From JANLVJ01 sp031363945 (GTDB taxonomy: Bacteria; Bacteroidota; Bacteroidia; Sphingobacteriales; Sphingobacteriaceae), in the NCBI GenBank assembly GCA_031363945.1, contig JANLVJ010000029.1:1-64000 (forward strand): a stretch of 64,000 bases of DNA. Reading direction: 5' to 3'. This document shows positions 17,720 to 27,076 of this stretch, piece by piece. How positions within the stretch are numbered: the first letter of the stretch is position 1; each line of letters opens with the position of its first letter. The position numbers were made by a program, and so were the translations under genes. A model generated the notes under the pieces. The model ran no database searches. It was given only the letters and a program-made list of their open reading frames with translations, and was not told the DNA's origin.

Positions 17720-18262
17720 TCAAATGCGCTCTAGCTCGACCAGCAATGTTAAATCATTATCTGATTCCACCTGATTATTGAGTTTTAAAAATTTTCCTGC
17801 AAGGTAAAAAGCAAACATATCTTCAACAAGACCTGTTAGGGGCTCTGGCAAAATACGTGATTTACCCAGTACCTTTCTCAGGGTAAAAAACAATAAAGAA
17901 GATGAGGCTGCAACCAAACTTCCAACGATTGCGCCTTCAGTAGCTTTTTCACCAGATAGCTGATAGGTTAATGCTCCAACGGTAGCACCCATTAAAACCC
18001 GACCTGTAAACTGCGGTTTTGACAAGCGTGAAGGTAAAAAAGGCAATTTATCAAGACCTAACTCAGCGGTAGCCATAATTGCCAGCGTTTTTGTAGTTGT
18101 TGGATTTGCCAAAAATCCTATTCCTTCCTGATTAAATAGTTTCTTATCTTTTTGATTTAAGTTTAGGGCAAGAAGAGCAGGCGCCAACATTGACCTCATC
18201 CCGGCAATAGTTGCAAGAATTACTAATTTACTTAGGGCGATTTCCTTAGTTTGAGTTTCCAT
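17720..18262 (-). CDS. DUF4126 family membrane protein
   Basis: The 180-residue protein has several hydrophobic helices and the family hallmark near the N-terminus (LATIAGMRSMLAPALLAL). Further Gly/Ala-rich membrane segments follow (GRVLMGATVGALTYQLSG and AIVGSLVAASSSLLFFTLRKVLG). The family is widespread and uncharacterised, and an integral inner-membrane location is likely. It follows the ABC importer genes on the same strand with a gap of about 115 bp, so it may be transcribed separately. Confidence 0.75.
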   Translation of the reverse strand: METQTKEIALSKLVILATIAGMRSMLAPALLALNLNQKDKKLFNQEGIGFLANPTTTKTLAIMATAELGLDKLPFLPSRLSKPQFTGRVLMGATVGALTYQLSGEKATEGAIVGSLVAASSSLLFFTLRKVLGKSRILPEPLTGLVEDMFAFYLAGKFLKLNNQVESDNDLTLLVELERI

Positions 18263-18377
18263 ATGCGTCTTATATTGACCGGTTTTGAAGATATAAACTC
18301 AAAACTTATGCCTGAAATTATCAAGTGCAAGTATCGCATAGAAGTAGCTGTTTTAAAAGCTCGGCCGTCTTGATAAA

Positions 18378-19127
18378 TTACTCCATAAAGCGATATAATT
18401 CAGCAACTGATAAAGATGACCTGTTAATAATCTGCCTGTCTTGCTGAATCATCCCGTTTTTAATAACGATCAGGTGATCGGCGTATTTAACTGCATCTTT
18501 CAGATTATGGGTTACCATAATACTGCACAGATTATGATCGGCTATGATCTTTTGGGCATTTTCAAGTATAACCTGGCTTGCGTATGGGTCAAGTGCTGCA
18601 TTAGGCTCATCCATAAGCAGTAACTTAGATTCATCCATGATTGCCATAATAAGTGTCAGCGCCTGTCTTTGTCCTCCAGATAGATTACCCATTAGCTGGT
18701 CTATCTTGTTTTCCAGCCCCATATTTAATTGGGCAATCTTATCCTGAACAAATATTCTGAACCCTGAAGTTTTTCCTATCGTGAGCGATTTTGCTTTAGT
18801 TCTCAGTGAGGCGAGTCTGAAATTATCGATTACAGACAGATCAGGAGCTGTACCCATTAATGGATCCTGAAAAATGCGGGCAATGAATTTACTTCTCTGG
18901 TATTCAGGCTGGGGAATAATATTCACTCTCCCGATGAAGATTTTACCAGTATCGGGTTTTTCACTACCTGTTAACATATTTAACAAGGTAGACTTACCAG
19001 ACCCATTGGTGCCTATTAGAATTGTAAATTTTCCAGGGGAAATTTGCAGGTTTATATTATCCAGGGCTCTGACTTCTCTTGGGCCGTTAGCAAAAAAGGT
19101 TTTAGAAACATTTTCAATCCCGATCAT
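18378..19127 (-). CDS. ABC transporter ATPase, partner of the fused SBP-permease
   Basis: This 249-residue nucleotide-binding subunit has Walker A GTNGSGKST (about 38-46), signature NLSGGQRQALTL, Walker B LLLMDEPNAALDP and the H-loop MVTHN. It begins 5 bp after the stop of the permease fusion, so the two are co-translated. It resembles the ATPase of the uncharacterised ABC_sub_bind systems that include the streptococcal TrpXYZ tryptophan importer. It would drive uptake of an amino acid or similar small solute through the inner membrane. Confidence 0.9.
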   Translation of the reverse strand: MIGIENVSKTFFANGPREVRALDNINLQISPGKFTILIGTNGSGKSTLLNMLTGSEKPDTGKIFIGRVNIIPQPEYQRSKFIARIFQDPLMGTAPDLSVIDNFRLASLRTKAKSLTIGKTSGFRIFVQDKIAQLNMGLENKIDQLMGNLSGGQRQALTLIMAIMDESKLLLMDEPNAALDPYASQVILENAQKIIADHNLCSIMVTHNLKDAVKYADHLIVIKNGMIQQDRQIINRSSLSVAELYRFME

Positions 19128-19132
19128 AATTC

Positions 19133-21025
19133 TTATTTATAGTAAACCCGAAGACCAGGAATACTTACCACCACTAATACCAATACTGATGTAGTTAGCT
19201 TTAGGAGATTCACGTCAACACCCAGAGCCAGGGTTGCCGCAAGTAAAAACTGAAAAATAATTGAGCCGAGAATCACACCGGCTATTCTCAGGCCCACTTG
19301 CCTCACCTGAAGCATATCCATGATGGTTTCACCAATGATAACTGAGCCAAGCCCTGTTATGACAATGCCAATACCCATATTGATATCTACAAAACCCTGG
19401 TATTGTGAAATAAGAAATCCACTGACACCCACGAGCCCATTTGAAATTGCCAGACCAGTGATTTTCATTCGAACAGTGTTTACACCTAAAGAACGAACCA
19501 TACTTTCACTATTCCCGGTTGCACGCATGGCAAGGCCAAAATCAGTTCTCAATAAATAGGAAATAATCAGCCATAAAAAACCAATGAAGGCTATAATACT
19601 AACAAGTGCCCGAAAGTCTGTCGGAATAAAGCTCAGTTTGGTGTAAAAATCATTTTCTGCTGAAATTGGAATATTTGAGCGGCCCATGATCGTAATATTG
19701 ATGGAGTAAAGAGCTGTCATCACTAAGATACCAGCAAGTAGCGCATTTACCCTGAGCTTTGTATTGATAATACCCGTAACTGTACCTGCAACTGCTCCAC
19801 CTAAAAAAGAAAATAAAAGGGCGTACCAGGTATTTATTCCATGAAGCAACATGATTCCAGTAATTGAGGCCCCCAGGGTATAACTCCCGTCTGTTGTTAT
19901 ATCAGGAATATTAAAGATTTTCAGGCTTAAGTAAACACCTATTGAAAGAGAGGCAAGGGCCAAACCAAGCAATAAGGCATCGATATAATAGCCAGCAGCC
20001 GAAATGCTGTATTTTGATTTTTTTAAGTTGAGCTTTATATCAGAAAAATTAACAGCATTTGAATGTGATACATTTATAAATCCTGCCGGGGTATTCACAT
20101 CGTATGCCCTTGCTACCTGCTGATTGAAAACTTTTCTTCTTGCTATTACCAGTGCAGGTTTTAATAATGTCAAATTACCTGTTTTCAGGTAATCTGCTGC
20201 CTGGACACCTGACTGGTACCCCCACTGGTAAATATCTGCTCCGTATGCGGCCAGTGCCCCCCGCTTAACAAGCCCCTCTTCACTGGTAAATATTGGAATA
20301 CCGTGAGCATTACATATTTTAAGAATACTTTCGAATGAAGCAAAAACACTGTTATCGGGGAGGGCAAAAAAAGCATCAATTTTCTGATGGGTAAGTGCCT
20401 GAACAACAAGCTGGGTTTCTGCCGAACTATTTACGGGTAAAATAACCAGTTCAATCTGTTGTTTTTTACATTCATCTTGAAGCTTGGTTAAAGCGAGTAC
20501 TGACTGGGTCTCACCCTGACTGTAGATCACACCCATTCTTTTTACAGCGGGCAATAGCTGATGAACAATCAGGGCTGAAGTAGCGATATAATCAAGGTTT
20601 TCATAAACACCGAATAAATTTGAAGGTGCAGACCCTGATGAATCAAGCAAACCTGCAAGCTCAGGGCTTGGAGAAACCATCATAAAAACAGGAAGATTCA
20701 CCGTTTTTTTAATGGCAGCAATTGTTGGTAAAGTTGTATTGGTAGCTAGCAGACGTAGGTTCTGATGTAAAAGATAACTCAGGGCCAGATTGAGTGTTGC
20801 TTCATTACCCTGGGCATTTTTATATAAAACAACAAGCGTTTTATTTTTTTCATCGAATCCGGCCGTGCTAAGTGCTTTTAAGAATCCAATATGAGCCTGA
20901 TCGATTGTCTCATCCTGAAATGCATCAAGGAAACCAATCATGGGAACAGTATTTTTTTTACCTGGTTTTGAGCATGATAAAAAAATAAAAGCCGTCAAGG
21001 AAAATAAAAATAAGAATTTACGCAT
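19133..21025 (-). CDS. Fused substrate-binding lipoprotein and ABC permease (ABC_sub_bind + LivH-like)
   Basis: I start at the ATG at 21025 (MRKFLFLFSL...) because it gives a clean lipoprotein signal with lipobox Cys18 (IFLSC). An upstream ATG at 21067 would add 14 residues. Residues about 25-310 match the ABC_sub_bind binding-protein family (IGFLDAFQDETIDQAHIGF, FMMVSPSPEL, GVIYSQGE). From about residue 341 it becomes a branched-chain-type permease (LLLGLALASLSIGVYLSLKIFNIPDITTDGSY) with roughly 8-10 helices to the end. These two parts are normally separate genes, so here the binding domain is tethered to its own channel. The ATPase gene follows at once. Confidence 0.85.
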   Translation of the reverse strand: MRKFLFLFSLTAFIFLSCSKPGKKNTVPMIGFLDAFQDETIDQAHIGFLKALSTAGFDEKNKTLVVLYKNAQGNEATLNLALSYLLHQNLRLLATNTTLPTIAAIKKTVNLPVFMMVSPSPELAGLLDSSGSAPSNLFGVYENLDYIATSALIVHQLLPAVKRMGVIYSQGETQSVLALTKLQDECKKQQIELVILPVNSSAETQLVVQALTHQKIDAFFALPDNSVFASFESILKICNAHGIPIFTSEEGLVKRGALAAYGADIYQWGYQSGVQAADYLKTGNLTLLKPALVIARRKVFNQQVARAYDVNTPAGFINVSHSNAVNFSDIKLNLKKSKYSISAAGYYIDALLLGLALASLSIGVYLSLKIFNIPDITTDGSYTLGASITGIMLLHGINTWYALLFSFLGGAVAGTVTGIINTKLRVNALLAGILVMTALYSINITIMGRSNIPISAENDFYTKLSFIPTDFRALVSIIAFIGFLWLIISYLLRTDFGLAMRATGNSESMVRSLGVNTVRMKITGLAISNGLVGVSGFLISQYQGFVDINMGIGIVITGLGSVIIGETIMDMLQVRQVGLRIAGVILGSIIFQFLLAATLALGVDVNLLKLTTSVLVLVVVSIPGLRVYYK

Positions 21026-21150
21026 TATAAGGTAAAACGAAACACAAAAGAAAGCGTTAAAATTCAAGCTAACGATACTTTTCTAAATTTTAACTACCCC
21101 GATAAGAAATAATTATTGGCCGTTTTCGATTCAAAGATTTTTTATATACC

Positions 21151-22314
21151 ATGAAAACACCCCTAATAAAAACAATTTCATCAAAGCTACCAAATACAGG
21201 GCTTTCAATTTTTTCAGTTATGACAGCCCTGGCCGATGAATATAAAGCTATTAATTTATCACAGGGTTTTCCTGATTTCGCGCCTGATGAACACCTGCTT
21301 AAACTTGTTACCAAACATATCAATGCCGGTCATAATCAATATGCACCTATGCCAGGGGTATTAAAACTAAGGGAAAACATCGCAAAACATACCGCCAGGC
21401 ACTATGATCTTCAACTTGATCCTGATCTTGAAATTACAGTAAGCGCCGGAGCAGCCCAGGCTATTTATACTGTCATAACTGCCGTTATTCGTGAAGGAGA
21501 TGAAGTAATAATTTTCGAACCTTCTTATGATTCTTATATTCCTGCAATCAAATTAAACCAGGGAATACCCCGTACTATTGAACTGAATGCCCCGAATTTT
21601 AAAATAAACTGGAATGAAGTCAAAAAACTACTGACCATTAAAACCCGTATGATCATCATCAATTCTCCGCATAACCCAACAGGTTCATTGCTTGATGAAG
21701 CTGATATGAAAGCTTTGAATACTCTCGTCGCAGGAACTGATATATTAGTTCTTGCTGATGAGGTTTATGAACATATACATTTTGATGGGCATGCACATGA
21801 AAGCGTTGCCAAATATCCAGCACTTTTTAATCAAAGTTTTATCGTTCGCTCATTTGGTAAAAGCAGCCATACTACGGGATGGAAAATTGGTTACTGCCTT
21901 GCTCCTGCCTATCTGAGTTTAGAATTCAGAAGAGTTCACCAGTTTTTGGTTTTTAGTGTGAATACACCCATGCAATATGCATTTGCTGATTACCTTGAAG
22001 ATCTTTCCTGTTTTGACAAGCTCTCAGCATTTTACCAACAAAAGCGTGACTATTTCGTCAGTCTGTTAAAAGAAGCCCCATTTAAATTACTTCCTTCAAA
22101 AGGTACTTATTTTTTACTGGCAAGCTATGCGGATATTTCCCAGGAAAAAGAAAAAGATTTTGCTGTAAGACTTACAAGAGAATTTGGGGTAGCCACCATA
22201 CCCCTGTCTTCATTCTATACCAATCCCCGTGAAAACCAGCTTGTCAGGTTTTGTTTCGCCAAGGACGATGCTACACTTGAAAAAGCATCATTACGTTTAC
22301 AATCATTGAAATAG
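21151..22314 (+). CDS. ybdL: Methionine aminotransferase (PLP-dependent, YbdL type)
   Basis: This fold-type I aminotransferase has 387 residues. PLP-binding residues are visible: N175 (NSPHNPTGS), D203 and Y206 (ADEVYEH), the Schiff-base Lys K237 in SFGKSSHTTGWKIGY, and a C-terminal Arg in QLVRFCF. The SFGK...TGWK block is characteristic of the methionine/glutamine transaminase branch. It transfers amino groups between methionine or glutamine and 2-oxo acids. The nitrilase-type gene 31 bp downstream would hydrolyse the 2-oxoglutaramate formed from glutamine, so the pair fits the last step of methionine salvage. Confidence 0.9.
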   Translation: MKTPLIKTISSKLPNTGLSIFSVMTALADEYKAINLSQGFPDFAPDEHLLKLVTKHINAGHNQYAPMPGVLKLRENIAKHTARHYDLQLDPDLEITVSAGAAQAIYTVITAVIREGDEVIIFEPSYDSYIPAIKLNQGIPRTIELNAPNFKINWNEVKKLLTIKTRMIIINSPHNPTGSLLDEADMKALNTLVAGTDILVLADEVYEHIHFDGHAHESVAKYPALFNQSFIVRSFGKSSHTTGWKIGYCLAPAYLSLEFRRVHQFLVFSVNTPMQYAFADYLEDLSCFDKLSAFYQQKRDYFVSLLKEAPFKLLPSKGTYFLLASYADISQEKEKDFAVRLTREFGVATIPLSSFYTNPRENQLVRFCFAKDDATLEKASLRLQSLK

Positions 22315-22345
22315 GTCTATTATTTTACCCCCTTAAATAATTACA

Positions 22346-23122
22346 ATGAGCAATAAACTAAAAGTAACTCTCATTCAGTCTTATCTCTTCTGGGAAGATG
22401 TTCAAAAGAACCTTCAGCAGTTTGATATGAAGATTAACCAGTTAAACCAGCGCACCGATCTGATCGTATTACCTGAAATGTTCAATACCGGTTTCAGTAT
22501 GAATACTGCCAAACTTGCTGAAACAATGGATGGGCCAACTGTAACCTGGATGAAAAAAACAGCTCAATTAACAGGAAGCGTAATTACCGGTAGCCTGATT
22601 ATCAAAGAAAATGGAAATTTTTATAACAGGCTCTTATGGGTACGCCCTGAAGGAGAAATTTCAACCTATGATAAAAAACATCTTTTTGGCCTGGGTGACG
22701 AAACCGTTCATTTCAGTGCAGGGAAAGAGAAGCTGATAGTTGAATTAAACGGGTGGAAAATTTGTCCAATGATTTGTTATGATTTGCGATTTCCGGTATG
22801 GTGCAGGAATGAGGAAGAAACAGATTTATTGATTTTTGTTGCTAACTGGCCAGAAAAGCGAAGCCACCACTGGCGTACGCTACTAATAGCCAGAGCCATT
22901 GAAAACCAGGAATATGTGCTGGGTGTGAACCGGGTTGGAGATGATGCAAATTTATTTTACCATTCAGGTGATTCAATGCTGATTCATCCAATGGGGAATA
23001 TACTCTTTCAAAAGGTCGATGAAGAAGACGTTTACACAGCTATACTCTCAAAAGATGAAGTTGAAAAAACGCGCAGGTCTCTTCCGTTTCTTGCCGATAA
23101 AGATGATTTCACACTAAACTAA
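22346..23122 (+). CDS. yafV: Omega-amidase, carbon-nitrogen hydrolase family (YafV/Nit2 type)
   Basis: A 258-residue nitrilase-superfamily enzyme with the catalytic triad E44 (VLPEMFNTGF), K110 (STYDKKHLF) and C144 (PMICYDLRFP). The MFNTGFSMN motif and ICYDLRFPVW are typical of omega-amidases acting on 2-oxoglutaramate and 2-oxosuccinamate. It starts 31 bp after the methionine aminotransferase gene on the same strand, and the two activities pull glutamine transamination forward. The enzyme is cytoplasmic, with no signal peptide. An alternative is a general amidohydrolase, but the gene pairing argues for omega-amidase. Confidence 0.9.
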   Translation: MSNKLKVTLIQSYLFWEDVQKNLQQFDMKINQLNQRTDLIVLPEMFNTGFSMNTAKLAETMDGPTVTWMKKTAQLTGSVITGSLIIKENGNFYNRLLWVRPEGEISTYDKKHLFGLGDETVHFSAGKEKLIVELNGWKICPMICYDLRFPVWCRNEEETDLLIFVANWPEKRSHHWRTLLIARAIENQEYVLGVNRVGDDANLFYHSGDSMLIHPMGNILFQKVDEEDVYTAILSKDEVEKTRRSLPFLADKDDFTLN

Positions 23123-23130
23123 ATTTTATG

Positions 23131-23183
23131 CTTGCTTAGAATATCCTCTCTGCCATTATATCAGACGGCATATTCTAAACAAG
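23131..23183. terminator. Large imperfect hairpin between convergent genes
   Basis: CTTGCTTAGAATAT faces ATATTCTAAACAAG, and inside it TGCC faces GGCA. Together they can fold into one long stem-loop between the omega-amidase and bioB 3' ends. This is consistent with a bidirectional terminator, although neither flank has a long T-run. Confidence 0.5.
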
Positions 23184-23219
23184 ATGAATTAAATTTCTGC
23201 CTGTCAAGGCTAGACTTTG

Positions 23220-24206
23220 TCAGTTGATAAGCGGATCCTGAAGTTTTACCTTAAAGGCAGGCCTTGGTTTTAAACCAAGCTCAGCAAAAAGGGCCTTATC
23301 TTCACTTAGATCAGGGTTGGGCGTTGTTAGAAGCTTTTCACCAATAAACAAAGAGTTTGCACCTGCCATAAAACATAATGCCTGGTCTGAAGAGCTCATG
23401 GTGGTTCTGCCAGCTGACAAACGTACAACAGAGGCAGGCATCAGTATTCTTGCTGTGGCAATAACACGCACCATATCAAATACAGGTACGGGCTTTTCAT
23501 CAGCCAGTGGTGTTCCTTCTACCCTTACCAGCATATTTAACGAAACTGATTCTGGATGATGGGAAAGGTTTGCCAGTGTTTGAAGCATGCTGATTCTATC
23601 AGACACTTTCTCGCCTATACCGATAATTCCACCTGAGCAAACAGTCATACGGGTATTACGAACATGCTCTAGCGTTTGTAGCCTGTCATCATATGTACGG
23701 GTAGTAATTATACGTTCATAATCTTCGGCAGATGTATCAAGATTATGATTATAGGCATATACACCAGCATCAGCCAGTTTGCCTGCCTGACCTGCAGTAA
23801 GCATACCAAGCGTACAGCAAACCTCCATATCAAGGGTATTTACCTCCCTTACCATTTCTAGTACCTTATCGAAATCACGGTTATCACGAACTTCTCTCCA
23901 GGCAGCACCCATACATAAACGGGAGGCCCCATTTTCTTTAGCGGTTCTAGCCCTTGACATCACTTCTTCAAGAGACATTAACGCTTTTACTTCAACACCT
24001 GTATTATAACGGGCGGCCTGTGGGCAATAAGAACAATCTTCAGAGCAGCCCCCGGTTTTGATAGAAATCAGACTGCTTATCTGCACTTCATTGTAATTTT
24101 CATTCTGCCTGTGTACTTCAGCAGCTCTAAAAATCAGGTCTAATAATGGAGTATGATATATTTCGCTGATTTCTTCAGCTGTAAAATCGTGACGCAGGGT
24201 TTCCAT
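23220..24206 (-). CDS. bioB: Biotin synthase
   Basis: This radical SAM enzyme inserts sulfur into dethiobiotin. It is 328 residues long, with the 4Fe-4S cysteines C54, C58 and C61 (GGCSEDCSYCPQ) and the downstream [2Fe-2S]-site motifs VCCTLGML, YNHNLDTS and the late Arg in VRLSAGR. SLNMLVRVEGTPL and CFMAGANSLFIGEKLLTT are diagnostic of BioB. No other bio gene is nearby. It is the last gene of a minus-strand series with mgtE upstream, 49 bp away. Confidence 0.97.
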   Translation of the reverse strand: METLRHDFTAEEISEIYHTPLLDLIFRAAEVHRQNENYNEVQISSLISIKTGGCSEDCSYCPQAARYNTGVEVKALMSLEEVMSRARTAKENGASRLCMGAAWREVRDNRDFDKVLEMVREVNTLDMEVCCTLGMLTAGQAGKLADAGVYAYNHNLDTSAEDYERIITTRTYDDRLQTLEHVRNTRMTVCSGGIIGIGEKVSDRISMLQTLANLSHHPESVSLNMLVRVEGTPLADEKPVPVFDMVRVIATARILMPASVVRLSAGRTTMSSSDQALCFMAGANSLFIGEKLLTTPNPDLSEDKALFAELGLKPRPAFKVKLQDPLIN

Positions 24207-24255
24207 AATCTAAAATAGAATTCAATGTTAAGACTTTTTGGGCAGGTTGCGTAAA

Positions 24256-25611
24256 TTAAAGCTTTAGAATAATTTTCGCTGCCAAAAAGTAGGTGAGCCA
24301 AAAACCAGCGGTATCAGTAAAAGTAGTTATTAAGATAGACGATGAAACGGCAGGATCTATACCCGCACGCTTTAGAATTAAAGGAATCGCTGAGCCAGTT
24401 ACACCTGCAACGACCAGATTGCAAATCATGGCAAGAAAAAGCACCAGTCCCAATAAAGGATTACCATTAAAAATTAATGCCGCCAAAAAGACAATGATTC
24501 CGGTGCAAAGTCCGTTTACGACCCCCACAGCAAGCTCTTTTGCAACAGTCTGATAGGCCTGTGCAATATTTATTTCATGGAGAGTTACCCTTCTGATAGT
24601 CACAGCAAGTGTTTGCGTAGCTGCATTACCTCCCATTCCAGCTATCACACTCTGGTAAGCACCAAGAATAACAAGCTGTTGCAAAACATGATTAAAATGA
24701 CTGACCACTGCAGCTGGAATAAAGCACGTGATAAGATTAATAAATAGCCATGGTAGGCGGCTTTTAATTGCATCAATCCAGTTTCCAGTCAGTTTTTCAT
24801 TCTCTGATACCCCGGCTATCTTAAGAATATCTTCAGTAGTTTCTTCTTCAAGAACATCAATAACATCATCAAAAGTAACCCGGCCCAGCAAAACCATTCT
24901 GTTATCAACCACAGGGATAGCTGAGATATTATACTGGGATAAGAGCCTTGCAACTTCTTCCTGATCTGTATCAACATAAACATAGACAATATCTCTGTTT
25001 GCAATATCATTCACCAGACTTGTTGATTTAGATTTAACCAGATCTTTTAATGAAACAGTACCCAGCAGGTGATTTTCCTGGTCAACTACATAAATAGAGT
25101 AAAACTCTTCCATTTCTTCAGATTTCTGAATGACATCCTGAATAGCCTCATTTTTTGTCTGATAATATTTAACAGAGATTAACTGTGGGGTCATCAGCCC
25201 ACCAGCCGTATCTTCAGGATAACACATTAATTTTCGGATGCTTGTAGCGTCTTCTGCAGGCAAACTATCAAGAATTTCTTTTTGTTGCCTGTCACTGAAA
25301 TTGCTGATAATATCGGCCGCATCATCATCATCGAGTTCTTCTACGATTGAACTCATCTGTTCAGGGCTCAGGGCCTGTAATAAGCGTTCAGGATGATGCT
25401 CTTCATCCATTTCGGCAATTACTTCAGATGCTTCTTCAGGCGGCAGAATCCGAACAATACGTTCAGCAGAAGTCTGCGGTAGCTGGTGCAGCATCTGAGC
25501 TATTTCAGAGGGATGAAAGTCATTCAGAATGTCTAGTAATTCCTGATCACTACGTTCTAGCGCATTCTTAAGACGCTGGATATCGGCTTTATCAATTTCG
25601 AACAGATCCAT
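24256..25611 (-). CDS. mgtE: Magnesium transporter MgtE
   Basis: The 451 residues carry the full MgtE layout. The acidic, helical MgtE_N domain is at about 30-130 (PPEEASEVIAEMDEEHHPERLL, then DDDDAADIISNFSDRQ). A CBS pair is at about 140-260 (EMEEFYSIYVVD, YNISAIPVVDNRMVLLGRVTFDDVIDV). About five transmembrane helices follow from residue 285, with the conserved GMGGNAATQTLAV and VSSSILITTFTDTAGF motifs of the pore. It is a Mg2+ channel gated by cytosolic Mg2+ binding to the N and CBS domains. It lies 23 bp downstream of the acyltransferase gene. Confidence 0.96.
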   Translation of the reverse strand: MDLFEIDKADIQRLKNALERSDQELLDILNDFHPSEIAQMLHQLPQTSAERIVRILPPEEASEVIAEMDEEHHPERLLQALSPEQMSSIVEELDDDDAADIISNFSDRQQKEILDSLPAEDATSIRKLMCYPEDTAGGLMTPQLISVKYYQTKNEAIQDVIQKSEEMEEFYSIYVVDQENHLLGTVSLKDLVKSKSTSLVNDIANRDIVYVYVDTDQEEVARLLSQYNISAIPVVDNRMVLLGRVTFDDVIDVLEEETTEDILKIAGVSENEKLTGNWIDAIKSRLPWLFINLITCFIPAAVVSHFNHVLQQLVILGAYQSVIAGMGGNAATQTLAVTIRRVTLHEINIAQAYQTVAKELAVGVVNGLCTGIIVFLAALIFNGNPLLGLVLFLAMICNLVVAGVTGSAIPLILKRAGIDPAVSSSILITTFTDTAGFWLTYFLAAKIILKL

Positions 25612-25634
25612 CTGAATTCAGCTAATTTTGATTT

Positions 25635-27047
25635 TCAGGTTTTAAGATACCAGTTCATTCTGGTAAACTGAATACTAATGCATGATACAAAAATAGCTGT
25701 AAAAATGCCACTCACCCAGCCTTCCCAACTTTGGGCCTGTACCCATTCAGGAAAATGATTCAGGCCAATAAAATGATAAATTGGGATGAAAAGAAGATTT
25801 GCGGACATATAGGCTACCATTGGGTTTTTGCCAATCATTGAAATAAGCAACAGAGGCTTTCTGAAGATACTCAGATCAAAACAAATAATAATCGACAGTA
25901 GCAGAAACATGGCAAGACCACTCCCAAAGAAAAAGTAGCTAAAGGTAGAATATTCACGTTTCAGCCCGCCCTGATAAGCTTCAAAAAAAATGGCCAGAAG
26001 TAAGGTATAAGACCCAAGTTCGAGGTATTTCTTATAATATTCTTTCTGGGGGCTTTTGATTCCATTCCATACCCAGAGAATAGCAATAATTAACAGCACA
26101 TTTGAAACCAGATTAAACAAAAGATATCTGAGAGAAATAAAAACAATATTCAAGACCAGAATACCAATGCTCAGGGACATTAATGCAACTTTATTGCCAT
26201 GGTCTTCTGATTCAACAACCGTTTCGGGAACATCGGTACTATATTTTAAATTATGACGGTACATGAAGTCACCAGCAAGTGTTCCGGGTATAACGATAAA
26301 AAGGTAACCCAGATAATCAAAGTGGTACATCCAGGCAAAAGGAGTTGCATCGAGTACCAGTTTATTCCAGCTGCCATGTAAATCACCTGCAATAAGAACA
26401 GAAAATAGAAGTGGTATTAGGGCAATTCGTAACAGAGGTCTGTTTTGGGTAAATAACCAGATAATAGATCCAAAGAAGACATTATTGGCAATTAGCATGA
26501 AAAGAATGTCGTTTCTATAAAGGTCAAAGCCTGAGCCGTCGAGGTAATGAATATTCAAAATTAAAAATACCCCTATTCCTAAAACAACTAGTCGTATAAG
26601 CCATAGCTTCCAGATTTTCCAATTTGCAGGATATCTGAAATAAAGCAATGTTAATAAAACAAAGCCAGAAAGGCTGGTCACCCATTGCCAGAAACCGGGC
26701 TGGTTACTTATTTCAAATGGTTTGACATGCTCTAGAAAAATGCCAAATATTAAAAGCATCAAGCTTCTTATCGCCACATCAAGTACAATACTCAGTTTAG
26801 ATTTACCTGCACTAAGCCGTTTAGACAGGGAGAGAGGAATAGCTGCACCCATACTAAATACAAAAAATGGGAATACCAGATCATTCCAGGTAATGGGTGG
26901 GGTAGAATTTGAAACGTATGCTGAGGTAACCATCTGAGCATGATACATCCATACAGGCTGATTACCACCAAATGCAATTATACCAGAAACTACCATAGCC
27001 AGAATGGCAAGGCCGCGCATGGTATCAAGGCTTAGATCTCTATTCAT
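25635..27047 (-). CDS. DUF5009/NagX-like multi-pass membrane acyltransferase
   Basis: A polytopic inner-membrane protein of 470 residues with about 10-12 hydrophobic helices. The N-terminus RDLSLDTMRGLAILAMVVSG and the segment WNDLVFPFFVFSMGAAIPLSL match the DUF5009 / heparan-alpha-glucosaminide N-acetyltransferase-like group (NagX). In animals HGSNAT transfers acetyl groups across the lysosomal membrane to glucosamine; the bacterial role is not settled but probably concerns sugar or cell-wall acylation. It sits between a WbqC-like gene and mgtE in a tightly spaced series. Confidence 0.75.
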   Translation of the reverse strand: MNRDLSLDTMRGLAILAMVVSGIIAFGGNQPVWMYHAQMVTSAYVSNSTPPITWNDLVFPFFVFSMGAAIPLSLSKRLSAGKSKLSIVLDVAIRSLMLLIFGIFLEHVKPFEISNQPGFWQWVTSLSGFVLLTLLYFRYPANWKIWKLWLIRLVVLGIGVFLILNIHYLDGSGFDLYRNDILFMLIANNVFFGSIIWLFTQNRPLLRIALIPLLFSVLIAGDLHGSWNKLVLDATPFAWMYHFDYLGYLFIVIPGTLAGDFMYRHNLKYSTDVPETVVESEDHGNKVALMSLSIGILVLNIVFISLRYLLFNLVSNVLLIIAILWVWNGIKSPQKEYYKKYLELGSYTLLLAIFFEAYQGGLKREYSTFSYFFFGSGLAMFLLLSIIICFDLSIFRKPLLLISMIGKNPMVAYMSANLLFIPIYHFIGLNHFPEWVQAQSWEGWVSGIFTAIFVSCISIQFTRMNWYLKT

Positions 27048-27076
27048 TTTTTCGAAAATAAGTAAATTGATTTCAT

